From Ciona savignyi (lineage: Eukaryota > Chordata > Ascidiacea > Phlebobranchia > Cionidae), in the NCBI GenBank assembly GCA_000149265.1, contig CH003381.1, forward strand, positions 578,106-642,105: 64,000 bases of DNA, read 5' to 3'. The notes under the pieces are model-generated. The model was not told where the DNA came from. It made no database searches and was given only the letters and a program-made list of their open reading frames with translations. The translations under genes were made by a program, and so were the position numbers. Shown here piece after piece: positions 54,107-64,000 of the stretch; the stretch's first letter is position 1; the number at the start of each line of letters is the position of its first letter.

Positions 54107-57100
54107 CTGTTGTAAGGTTTAGACGATTAAAACTTTTTCAACAACTAAGCGTAAACAGAAAGAAAAACATGCAACAAATATTAATCTAAGAGTAAACAAA
54201 ACTGTTGGCATAAGAAATTATATAAAAAGCATATCGGTATGTGGTGACAAATATAAGACAAAAATATTGGCACACTGCACATTTTCGCATTTTTATTGTT
54301 TTAAATGAAAGCTAAGTTCTCTCATAATTGCGCGTTTCAATAAAACAGTCTCATTTTCTGTCGACACTATTACATCAGTAAATCATGCGCTTTTTAGCTT
54401 TTAAATGAATAAAGCTTTCGTAATAAGATCGGCAGTCTTACTCAAATGTGTAAAATAATAGTCAAGCCAGTTTAATCTATTAGAAAAACAAACAACAATC
54501 TTTACAAATGCTATAAACTGCATAATTTAAACAAAAAATCCTCCTGTTACTTCAATCATCATTAGTGTGGAAATGATCAAGTTTGAAAATCAACAGACTC
54601 CTAAATTATCTTCCCTTGTTTAATGCTGAAAAGTACATGGTTAAACCCATTAATCTACTGGGTTTAAGCAATGCTTGCTATACCAAAGGACAGCTTCTAC
54701 AAGTTAGCCAGTGATTTTTTATTAACACAATATTGGCTGGATTGTTGCTAGTTTAACTGCATTAGTATACTCACTAAAATCAAGAGTATGTGTGTCGTGA
54801 TGGTCGTGTAGTTCATCGGTACCCAACAATTGTCCTCCACATTCACTGGCTGGACTGTTATTGTAAATATGTTCATAAAAACATAAATGACTACTCGATA
54901 CTGATTTAAGTTTCAAATTGTTTAGATTTATATCCTTTTGACTTCAAATACAAAGGTTGACTGAATACCTGTCTTGATATCAAATTATGAATGGAAAGGA
55001 TTGTTTATTGCTTTTGTCTGGCTCTCTTTGGTACAGTAAAAATGTTCTTTTATTTGTATAAAGAAAGTCCTGCTACAGTATGCAAAAAATCAGGTCAGAA
55101 AACATTATATTAACCTGGTTCCTCCGAATATAAACAACCGATCTTCAAAGAGACAAACACATTGTCGCCTTCGAGGGTTTGGTCGGTTTCCAATCGTACG
55201 AATTTCACTCCATCTTCTAGTTTCTGTTAGAAAAAAAACCATGCAGACGACATCTTACTGTTTGTTTTTTTATTGATTTTAATACAATTATAGCAGAATA
55301 TAATTTTGTTTTACATAACATAGGTTTTTGATATAATTTTTCCAATTTAGTTTAGACAATTCATGTCATGCCTATTTTCTGTTTATGTGCCACTGCTAGT
55401 ATTTATCATCATGTTTCAAAATTTCTTTACAATGAATGGACAATAATATCGAGTTTCATGTTCAACATACCTATATGCTTACCTGGGTCATACTTCCACA
55501 AGTCATTAAAATGTTGATTGTACACGGAGTTGTAGCCACCAAATATGTACAAGCAGTCCTTGTAAACAACTGAATACAAATCATTATTATTAATCATCAA
55601 AAGATGTTATTCCAAGTTAACAATCAACAACTACTGCCATGCTTACTGGTCTGCATGTGCCAAGCAAAGGTAAATGTTTCATCTAATAGGTTTGATAAAC
55701 AAACTCTGAAACTTGTTCCAAGGAGTGCAAGGACCCATTTATGGTTATTTAGTGTCTCATGATGACATTTGTATATCAACCATTATTTAATAAATGCCGC
55801 AGATGATATTTGAAACATGACATAAATATGACAATCAGGTACATCATAATATGCATTGATGACTCACAAGCTGAATGGCTCCTTCGTCCGACTGGTCGTT
55901 TTGAATCAACATGAACAGGTTCAAACCAAGTTTTCGTTCGAGTGCAAAATACCTGAATTATAACAGTTATAAGATATTTTTAAATAGAATTTTTGTTGAG
56001 ATAATTTGGATTTCTACTAAAGCAGTATATGTATCACTGTATGGTGTATATAATTTGTTGCCCAAATTTTTTATCTTTTTTTACATCAAATTTAAACTGA
56101 AGCAACAATGTAGCATTTACCTTAAGTGCATTATCATATACTTCTTGTCGCCTATGAATGGGGCCGTTCAAGTCTTCCCGACCCCCAAACACATAAATCA
56201 AGTCTCCACATGAAGTTAACGTGTGGAAGTCCCTCCAATTTGCTGGGTGACCTTCCTGAATATGTTAGATGATTAATATCGCAAATTTGTGCAAGATAAT
56301 ATTGCTACTATTAGTGCAAAGTAAAAGATCTCAAACAATGGTATGCAGCATATATATATATATATATGTGTCTGTGTTTATGGAGAGGGTATACATTAAT
56401 TTTTATTTTTAATGAAATGCTTAATTACCTAATTAAAAATGAATTTAATTAATATTGTTTTAAATCCAGCTGAATTGGTTCTTGCATTAGTGCTTTGCCT
56501 TTCAAGAATTGATTGCATTACTTGAAATTGGTAATTTAAAAAATCGCTGAATTATTAATAATTTCATCAGGCACAGAGGAATTTATTCACCACACCTTTC
56601 AGGGTCTGTTTACTGAATTTAGTAGTTTCTTTTATTGTGGTAATCTATAAACACTTGATAAAACATAATAAACCAAATTAAAAAGGGTAGGCTAATCATA
56701 TCAAAAAAATATCTTGGCAAATTAATGTATAAAACTCACCAAATGATGGATAAGAAGCCAAATCATTCCATTCATGTCTAGTTTGTACATTTCATTGGAG
56801 AACTGCTCAGCCTGGATAGGGAATATAGGATTGAAGGGTCTACATACCCAGAGCAGACTATACAAGTTTAAATATCCTGCGTTTATATCAAGTGCATTTA
56901 GATACAATGTAATGTAATAAAGAAATTGATGGGACTGTCTTTAAAAAAAATTGTTTTTTAAAAACTTAAAAAAAACTTTAAAAAATTGTTTTAAATTAAA
57001 AATTGACTCCCGCTATAAAACGAAGACAGATTATTTTATCAAGTAAAAGCCTTGATAAGAAACCCACCACTTCTTCATATCCACCAAACATGTAGATATT

Positions 57101-59749
57101 GCCTTTAACAACACACATCGCATGCCCATCCCTTGCGCCGGGATAGCTGCCGTTAACTTTCTCTTTGGACCATTTTCCGGTACCTTTAATTGTCATATAT
57201 ACAGTTGTTAAACATGTGTGTTTTAAACAGTATTACCAGAAGAGCTGTATTACAGAAATAGCTTAAATAGAAATGTTTGGTTTAAAGGTCCATAATACCA
57301 AATAAAAACTATTAAAATATAGGACACAATATTGACATGGAAAACATGAACTGATCTTACAAAACAACAATTATAACCTGATCTTACATAACAACAATAA
57401 TAAACTGATCTTACAAGTGTTAAAGCTGAAGAGTTTATTGCATGCCCCATCAGAGTCATTTCGGCCTCCCCATAAATAAGCAATCTCTCCAATAGTGACT
57501 GCAGCATGGCCGTATCTAAAAATGTATTTTGTGGGTAGAGTATATTTGTGATTATTCCGCGAAAATCAAGTTTTCCCAGTGCATGGAAATCATAGAAGCA
57601 TAGCATAGATATTGATAACAAGAGTGAATATAAAACAGCCCTTTGTTATCTTATTCTTTAGCAAGCAAAACATTGAGTTTTTACAATGAAAGTCGACTTT
57701 TTATCGGATTTAATCTGGTAAGAGTTAACTTGACCGGAATTTAGTTCTATCAGGTAGAATCTGGATATCATGCTACATTTCTCTATTATAAAATATTACG
57801 GGTATTAATATAATTATCCGTCAAAACTTTAACAAAAATGAAAATTTTAAACACATCTGCAAGTTTATCAAGTCTTAATACAAATTAAGGCGTTCTAACA
57901 CAAAACTCTTATATAACAGTTTAAAGCTAACACCAAGCTGTCAATCAAGTCCAGAGACTAGGTCACCAACCACAGCTGACAGTGGTGTGATATGTTTGCG
58001 ATTGTGGGTTTCTGTGTATAATTTACTCATTTTTCCTTTTAAAAAGTTTTGTATTTCCTCCCTTTAATCAACTTTATTAGTATAATAAAATTCTATCAGT
58101 ACCGGTATATAACAATAAAATTTAGAAGGTCTTATGCCCCATTAAATAACTGAAAATAAGCTGATAAATACATGTTTTGTGAACATGAATGTTAAAAAAA
58201 ATGCCACCATTCCAACTACCTAACAGTTACATACGGCCATCATGCAATTGGCTTTTGTTCAACGTAGTGTCATGTAGCCTATCTAAAAAATAAACTTATG
58301 TCAGGAATTCGGCCTGGTAAAAAATCCTCATGGCTGGATTTTGCGCTTATGCAGTTTGTATGCAATATTATATATAATAGTAATGACAATTTTGTTTTTT
58401 ATTGATAACCCTTGTAAAATTTGGGCCATTTTTTATAGTGGTAACGACTATCAATATTATTAAAACATAATAATATTTTAAACTAACTGCGATACCAAAA
58501 AGGTCACTTCTGTTTATAAATGCAAATTATTGAGAATATATTATTAATTATTAAAGAACATTAACTGATTTTGAGATTAACCTAAACTATAGACTTTCAA
58601 AATATTCAAAACCTCATATATGGGATCTCAGTCAATTCATCTGCTTGTTTAGAGATAATTTTCTTCCATCTATATGAATCTGTAAAACAAGTATACAGGT
58701 ACATTAATTGTGGGAAATAATGGATTAAGTAAAAATATTAATACCTGACTACAAAATTAATTGTATCATCATACACCAGTACTGATTTGGATGTGCCAAT
58801 ATTAGTATGCAATAGATATAAATATCCTTATGTCCTAAATATAAACAATGAGGCAGTGGCTACTGCTGTATGTACAGGAAACATACATTAAGGATTATGT
58901 AAAATTCGCCACAGATGGTGAACTGCTCCTCTAGCATTTATCATTTAATTAATTAGTATTGTACATAAGTGATTAATGGTGTACAACAATAAATAAACGG
59001 CCGACAAGAAATGCAATTTTTACTAAATAAATTCTAAATGTAGTAAATGCTCACCAAAAGAATACACGTTTTTTACAGAATATGATACTCCATGCAAGAT
59101 CACTAAATACCAGCAACCAACATTGGTGTAAAAAGCAATTGTAAAGTATATTTTAAATCTTGTGGTTGTAAAAAAAAAAGTGTTGGTACGCAGTTATCGC
59201 ATTTTGGAAAATAATTAGGATAGAAATGTTTATCCCTGTGAAGGGAAAAACCAGGTGGGTTAACACAACTGCAGAGCATCTCGTGCCCACTGTTGTGTTA
59301 CTAAAGCTATTGTAGTGTGTTGTATATGATTTACATGTTCCTTTAATTTGGTAAAACCCATTAATCCACTGGATTTAGGCAATGTCTTTTAAGTGCCTTG
59401 CCCAAGGACACAACCAACTAGCTAGCGATCAGTTTCAAACCTTCAAACTCTCTGGCTGAAAGGCGATGCACTAACCACCAAGCTTATTAAACAGAATAAT
59501 TTGCTAACACTCTACTCTGCATAGTAGTGAACTAGTATAACATAAAAAATAGTATGTGGATGCAAAATTTAATTTCTTACAAGTATTGAATACATGGACA
59601 TCAATTGGTCTTTGTTGTTTGTAATCCTCCCCCATGCAGTACCCTCCAAACATAAATATCCTGTGATCTACGATAACGGCGGCATGGTTAACCCTTCTAG
59701 GGCCACCTTCCAGAGAGACTGTCCAATGGGGCAGCATTTTGGAGTTCAT
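53489..59749 (-). CDS. KLHDC3: Kelch domain-containing protein 3, complete (12 exons, 382 aa)
   Basis: Exons in transcription order: 59749-59581, 58679-58613, 57515-57415, 57183-57068, 56811-56740, 56255-56121, 55952-55868, 55569-55483, 55223-55115, 54854-54775, 54106-54028, 53537-53489; 1149 nt in one frame. The N-terminus WTVSLEGGPRRVNHAAV matches vertebrate KLHDC3 closely. Kelch blades follow, each with a GG pair (FMFGGYC, YLWGGRND, YMFGGYEE, YVFGGRED, YIFGGYNS, FIFGGT). After the propeller come LDFSPSLKTLC (a BC-box, Elongin C binding) and LSLPAPLRWEI (Cul2-box-like), then a short tail ending TRL. Human KLHDC3 has the same length and end layout. It is known as the substrate receptor of a CUL2 ubiquitin ligase that reads C-terminal degrons. 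An upstream in-frame stop at 59759-59761 supports the ATG at 59749; the methionine at 59737 fits the family start better. Confidence 0.93.
53572..53745 (-). repeat. SINE 3' part, diverged
   Basis: AATGGATAGGATATTGAGG and CATTAAACCACTAGGTTTAACC match the minus SINE, with the middle changed. It lies in the last intron of KLHDC3, 35 bp upstream of its last exon. Confidence 0.5.
54640..54712 (-). repeat. SINE middle fragment
   Basis: GGTTAAACCCATTAATCTACTGGGTTTAAGCAATGCTTGC...CAAGTTAGCCAGTG matches the middle of the minus SINE. It lies in a KLHDC3 intron, right next to the intronic stop codon and AATAAA at 54718-54724. Confidence 0.65.
54718..54724 (-). terminator. intronic stop plus AATAAA in KLHDC3 intron 10
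   Basis: If the donor at 54774 is not used, the frame reads on for 17 codons to TAA at 54724-54722, and AATAAA overlaps that stop (54723-54718). This could allow an intronic polyadenylation isoform without the BC- and Cul2-boxes. It may also be chance in AT-rich DNA. Confidence 0.3.
59217..59490 (-). repeat. SINE, full length
   Basis: TAGGATAGAAATGTTTATCCC at the tail, CCAGGTGGGTTAACACAAC, AGTGCCTTGCCCAAGGACACAACC, and GCTGAAAGGCGATGCACTAACCACC at the head. It lies about 90 bp from the first KLHDC3 exon, inside its first intron. Confidence 0.85.
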
Positions 59750-60567
59750 GAAGTTGAGTTATTAGCCAAATCCTTCATAGCCCATGTAGCAGTGTTAGAT
59801 TTTGTCACTTGTTCAAGGTACTAATTAATTTGTTTGAAATTTAAAAGCAACACACACACAACAAATTGTGCTGGAGATTAACCATCTACAATATACACCT
59901 GTAAAGATGAATGATTTACTAGCATTAAATTATTCATTATACTACCAACATACTAGATAATTAATTTAGAGCCTAATTATATTGACTCAGGAGTCAACTA
60001 TCAATCACTCAATCAGAAATCTCAAAATAATTAAGCAGGTTCCTGACATCAAGTCTTGGAACAGGCTACTGGTTTAATTGTTTAACTAGGACTTGCCTTC
60101 TTTTAAAAGCGCTATGCCAACCTAAATCTTCTCAAATTTCTGCAGCACAACTACGTTACTGGACAACATTCAAATGACAACAAAACAAGCAGCTGTTATA
60201 AAAAAAGGAAAAAGGCAAATGACAAACGATGGAAAAAAGGCAACACCTGGTGTCTTGTAACTCAGAACGATAACGAATTAGTTGTGTTTAACATTGGTAA
60301 AGTGGTTAGGAGTTTATCTTTTGTTTTGTTACGTATTCTTCATAAAATAGATACTGAAATTTAGTTTAAAAAGGTTTAAACTGATTTTATTTTACCTGCG
60401 GTGTCGTATATATCTTAAAAGTCACTATCGGTACAAGTAGTACCGTAAATGCGTCGTACACGGGTATGTATAGATTTGCGAGATTTACGTATGGTACCGG
60501 TTGTTTTATTATTACTGCCTAAAGCCACCACTGTTGCCTAGTTGCACTGTCTACCTGCGGTAAAAAA
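59750..60567. promoter_or_regulatory. head-to-head intergenic region of KLHDC3 and the TTC13-like gene
   Basis: About 818 bp separate the two start codons, which point away from each other. The region has no SINE and no TATA box that I recognise. Its right part (60380-60560) is richer in CG dinucleotides (ACCTGCGGTGTCGT, TAAATGCGTCGTACACGG, GATTTACG). A shared promoter is the simplest reading, but 5' UTR introns cannot be excluded. Confidence 0.5.
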
Positions 60568-63500
60568 ATGCGGTCGTTTGTAAACTATTTTGTATATTTC
60601 GTCTTTCTTCGTCTCGTCGAGTGTGGAATAGTTGGTGTGGATGGTTGCAAATCTGGTGTACCTGGTAAGCAAATTGCAGGTGTAGTATTTGTAATTATGA
60701 TAAGGAACTTTAAGTCGATAAAAGAATATTGTTTAATTAAAATTATTTAAGGATTGATAGGATAGGATATTCATGTTTATCCCTGTGAATGGGAAAACCA
60801 AGGGGTTTAACACACGGGCAATGGTCAGATTACCTCGCGCTCACCGTTGGGTTACCGTGGCTATTGCAGTGTGTTGTGTATGGTAGACCTGTTCCTTCAA
60901 TTTGCTTAAACCCATTAATCTGCTGGGTTAAGGCAATGTGTGTAAAGTGCCTTGCCCAAGAACACAACCGACTAGCTAGCGACCAACCAGTTTTGCATCT
61001 GCAACCTTTCGATTAAAAGGCGCCGCACTTAACCGCCAGACTAATCGGCCGGACAAATACATGGTTGTGTACAAGACACTTAGAGGGGCTTCACTAATCT
61101 ATGCGACAGCGGGGCGGACAACACACTATAACATAACATAAGTGGGAGGGGTATTCTGTTAATAAATTAAGTGGGTTGGGGTATATTATGAGCACGAAGA
61201 AGAGTTTTTGGTATTAACATGAGCGAGAAAGGGTGAGGGTATATCCTGAAGGGGATGGGTTGTATCATGATATACCGCACCTCGTCCCGCTCATGGTAGT
61301 AAAAAAACTCTTTTTATCCCTTTCACCCCTCTTTTCACTGTCCCGCAAAATAGTGTGTTGAGCCCCCCCGCTGTTCTAGAGATAAGTGAAGACCCACTAA
61401 GAGTCATATGAATAACAGTTAATGCATCAGAAGTTGAGCTGTACTAAGTTTGCTGTTACAGGACATTTTTTAAATGTTTTTATATTATATAGTGCATGAA
61501 AATACAGAATTCGACCCATCAGAAATTTGTGTTCCTGCTGTAACCACCCCCACTAAAAAATGCATGCCGGAAAATTTTGATGCACTAAAAATACAGGTAA
61601 AATTGTCATACAGTTTACTGTAGTTTACTAGCTATACTGCGTAGTTAAATTACCAAGTAAACGAGCATGATGTCATATTTGTCAACTGGTTGTTGATTTG
61701 TTTTCTATTCCATCATTAAACCTAATGATTGTGAGCTTGAACAAGCGGGTTATCGGTAAATGAGTTGCTCTATCGACATTTTTTAGGTTTATTTAGAATT
61801 TAAATTTATTACATTTATTTTAAATATCAAAACAAAATTTAGCATAAGAACTGCATGAGCAACAGCCCAACTTCTTGGAAATTTAGCAAAACTTGTGTTG
61901 GTCATATTTTAATACACGATAGGTACCGTTACGTATCTGTACCATATTGTATATTACTAATATGTCTGCTGATATGTTATCTTTGTAGAGTAGGTAAATT
62001 GTTAAACAATATATTAGCAAATGAAATTATGATTTTCTATCATCTGAAAAGTGTCAAAACTATAATATCTATAATACAATTGGATATTTATATTATCCTT
62101 GAAAGCTATTGCACGATGTTGTGTTTGTGTATGATTGAGATGTGCCTTCAATTTTTAGCAGAATTAATTAATACACTGGGTTCAGGCGATGTTGTGCCTT
62201 GCTCCAGGACAAAACCAACCAGCTATCGATTAGTTTCAAGCCTACAACCCTTTGGTTAAAAGGCAACACACTAAGCTATCCTGCCATAGTACAACACTAC
62301 AATGGTTTACTAATTGATTTTATTTAGAAATTGGTCGAAAGTCACCAATCAAAACATTTACTTCCATTACTATGCAAAAGTCCACAGGACAACTATAAAA
62401 TTGGTAAGCTGTAGTTTTTCTCAACTATCAACTTTGTATATTTTAAAGCTATATGATGACATGTCATTCAGTTTCATTCAGAACATGTTCTCGATACCCA
62501 ATACAATTAAAACATTATATTTGTTCAATCGAATATAATGTTTTATTTGTATTGAGTATCAAAAGTGTGATAAAGTTATAGTATGGCTTGTGAAATTACG
62601 ACCTCAACACAAAAATTATAACTTTAAAATACTAACAATTCTGTAAGGATTCTTCATTTGGTGTATCGTTTTTGCTTAAATCCAATCATAACTAACATGC
62701 CATTAAATTGCCCCAAAGTTTTATAATGCTGAGTCTTGTAGCTAAATATAATACCGGGTACTACTTTCTTTCCTACTTTTAAAATTATATAATCAGAATA
62801 ATAAGTGTCCCACATCAAAAAAAGTAAAGAATGTTTTAATTTCAGGTATTGGTCTGGTGTATATCAAGAGCTCCTATCCTGAAGTTGCATTAGATCATTT
62901 TACCAAATTAATCATGGTATGTCTGATTTATGACTTTCAAAAATGTTGAGTATTACTACATCCTAATCTATAATATTGTACCCCAATCACTATTATCTAA
63001 TCATGTTCAATTTTTCTCTAGGGATATGATGAAATGTCATTTAGGTTAAATAACAAATTAAGTCATATTAATAATAACTTTATGAAATAATAAAGAACTG
63101 TTTTATTCAAACCATAAGCAATGTTTTCTGTGTAATTGAAAAACACAATGAACCATTTTTAATCCAAAAACCTGTTGATAAATAGTCTGATATGTAGTTG
63201 TAACTATAGGACATTCATGTTTATTCCCAAAATGGGTAAACCGAGGGGATTAACACACGGGCAATCATCAGATCACCTCGCGCCCACAGTCGGGTTACCA
63301 AAGCTCTTGCAGTTTGTTGTGTATGATATCCTTTTAATTTAGTAAAACCCAATATTCCACTTGGTTCAGGCAATGTCCGTTAAGTGCCTTGCCCAAGGAC
63401 ACAACTGACTAGCTAGCGACTACTTTCAAACCTGCAACCTTTCGGTTGAAAGGCCTCACACTAAACCGTCAGACTAACCGGTCGGAACTGTAGGGCCTTA

Positions 63501-63881
63501 TAATTAATATTTTAATTTCACTGTATTATGCTTCCATACCCACTACTATACTGTCTTTTTTCAGCCATCATCGTACCCTACAATTGCCAATAAGTAAGCT
63601 TGCTTACAACAATAATATATGTAGTTTTACATTTCCTGTTTGTATTTGCACTCTTAAATAAATATGACTGGATTGGTCTTTATTTAAAAATAAAAAAATG
63701 TTTTCCAAAGAATCGGAATGATGAAATATGCGGAGCATTTTACTTCATGAGAGCACTTGCTTTCACAAAGCTGGGATTAGATGATCCCAGCAATGCTCAA
63801 AACGCAATTTCTGATTTAACTGAAGCACTGCAAGCTGCTGAACAAAAAGACCGACTCAAAATTTATGAAACAAGAGCACAG
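60568..63881 (+). CDS. TTC13-like tetratricopeptide repeat protein, N-terminal part (5 exons, runs past the window)
   Basis: Exons 60568-60664, 61493-61596, 62328-62403, 62846-62916 and 63711-63881 join in frame (519 nt, 173 codons). The start MRSFVNYFVYFVFLRLVECG looks like a signal peptide. A cysteine-containing segment (SEICVPAVTTPTKKCMPE) follows, then TPR helices: IGIGLVYIKSSYPEVALDHFTKLI and GAFYFMRALAFTKLGLDDPSNAQNAISDLTEAL. The latter matches the pattern of vertebrate TTC13 (HFSTML, YGRGIAYGKKGL, KNAELALFELS), recalled from memory. The function of TTC13 is poorly known; a secretory-pathway location fits the signal peptide. The remaining TPRs must lie to the right. Confidence 0.7.
60756..61053 (-). 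repeat. SINE, full length
   Basis: GATAGGATAGGATATTCATG at the tail, GGGAAAACCAAGGGGTTTAACACACGGGC, GTGCCTTGCCCAAGAACACAACCGACTAGCTAGCGACC and CCGCCAGACTAATCGGCCGGAC at the head. It is in intron 1 of the TTC13-like gene. Confidence 0.87.
61079..61401. mobile_element. MITE-like element with long terminal inverted repeats
   Basis: The left arm (CTTAGAGGGGCTTCACTAATC, then GACAGCGGGGCGGACAACACACTA) and the right arm (TAGTGTGTTGAGC, CCCCGCTGTT, AAGTGAAGACCCACTAAG) are about 55 bp each and inverse of each other with few mismatches. There is no coding capacity. It sits between the first and second exons of the TTC13-like gene and directly follows a SINE that ends near 61053. Confidence 0.65.
62085..62285 (-). 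repeat. diverged SINE fragment
   Basis: GAAAGCTATTGCACGATGTTGTG, CACTGGGTTCAGGCGATG, GCCTTGCTCCAGGACAAAACC and GCCTACAACCCTTTGGTTAAAAGG follow the minus SINE. Confidence 0.65.
63207..63486 (-). repeat. SINE, full length
   Basis: GGACATTCATGTTTATTCCC, ACACACGGGCAATCATCAGATCACCTCGCGCCC, CCGTTAAGTGCCTTGCCCAAGG, TGCAACCTTTCGGTTGAAAGG and CTAACCGGTCGGA at the head. Confidence 0.87.
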
Positions 63882-64000
63882 GTTAGTATAGTATGTAATG
63901 TGCAAGTATACAGCCGTGAACTTTACTTGTTTGTCGGTTGCGTACACTTAATTAGACCATTTCCAAAAAAGGCAAAAACAACATTTTTTGTGCAATAACC
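63882..64000 (+). other. start of an intron of the TTC13-like gene
   Basis: GTTAGT after CAG at 63881 is a donor site. No further exon is seen before the window ends. Confidence 0.55.

Noticed and set aside
54722..54854. KLHDC3 ending at the TAA at 54722-54724 as a tunicate truncation caused by a SINE.
   Set aside because: A donor at 54774 (TTTA|GTGAGT) joins in phase to 54106-54028 and 53537-53489, which restore the conserved C-terminus. Read-through is kept only as a possible isoform.
57250..57621. A 123-codon minus-strand frame starting at 57621.
   Set aside because: Only 57515-57415 is coding, in another frame, as the kelch exon YLWGGRND; the long frame is a shadow.
63565..63593. A 29-nt exon (PSSYPTIAN) of the TTC13-like gene between TTTCAG and GTAAGC.
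   Set aside because: Its phase cannot be joined to the next exon without a stop. Direct splicing of 62916 to 63711 is phase 0 to 0 and gives spacing like vertebrate TTC13.

Overview
The window looks like genomic DNA of a tunicate, most likely an ascidian of the genus Ciona. The reasons are AT-rich DNA, many small exons with short GT-AG introns, animal-type proteins (EGF, CUB, FN3, kelch and TPR families) and dense short tRNA-derived SINEs of the composite type known from Ciona. The species call is an inference. I see no CRISPR array, operon or rRNA, and no functional tRNA gene.

Layout. (1) 212-11294, plus strand: the last 14 exons (498 codons visible) of a vWA-domain protein of the circularly permuted Ras (cpRAS) type; the 5' part lies before the window. 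(2) 11295-18278: a gene-poor spacer with SINE copies. (3) 18279-50914, plus strand: a complete 49-exon gene for a mosaic single-pass membrane protein of about 2416 residues. Its order is signal peptide, CUB, 10 EGF, CUB, 2 EGF, 2 FN3, CUB, EGF, 10 FN3, a receptor-phosphatase-like juxtamembrane domain with an RKKR site, a transmembrane helix and a 48-residue tail. My splice model stays in frame from start to stop. (4) 53489-59749, minus strand: a complete 12-exon KLHDC3 orthologue of 382 codons before the stop, including two very short C-terminal exons. (5) 60568 to the right edge, plus strand: the first five exons of a TTC13-like TPR protein, head-to-head with KLHDC3 across about 0.8 kb.

The genes do not form an obvious pathway. 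KLHDC3 is a known substrate receptor of a cullin-2 ubiquitin ligase. The mosaic protein is a cell-surface or shed adhesion/receptor candidate. The cpRAS-type protein is probably cytosolic.

Mobile DNA fills the introns and spacers: more than 25 copies or fragments of one tRNA-derived SINE ending in (TATCC)n, a second tRNA-like family, another dispersed family with a conserved ACGAACAGTCGTT core, four non-autonomous hAT-type elements (three with recognisable 8-bp duplications), two other inverted-repeat elements, and an 18-copy minisatellite in the last extracellular intron of the mosaic gene.

The most interesting points are the phosphatase-less receptor-phosphatase-like ectodomain with a furin-type site, the triplication of a two-FN3/three-exon block inside it, and a possible KLHDC3 isoform that would lose its cullin-binding end by intronic polyadenylation.
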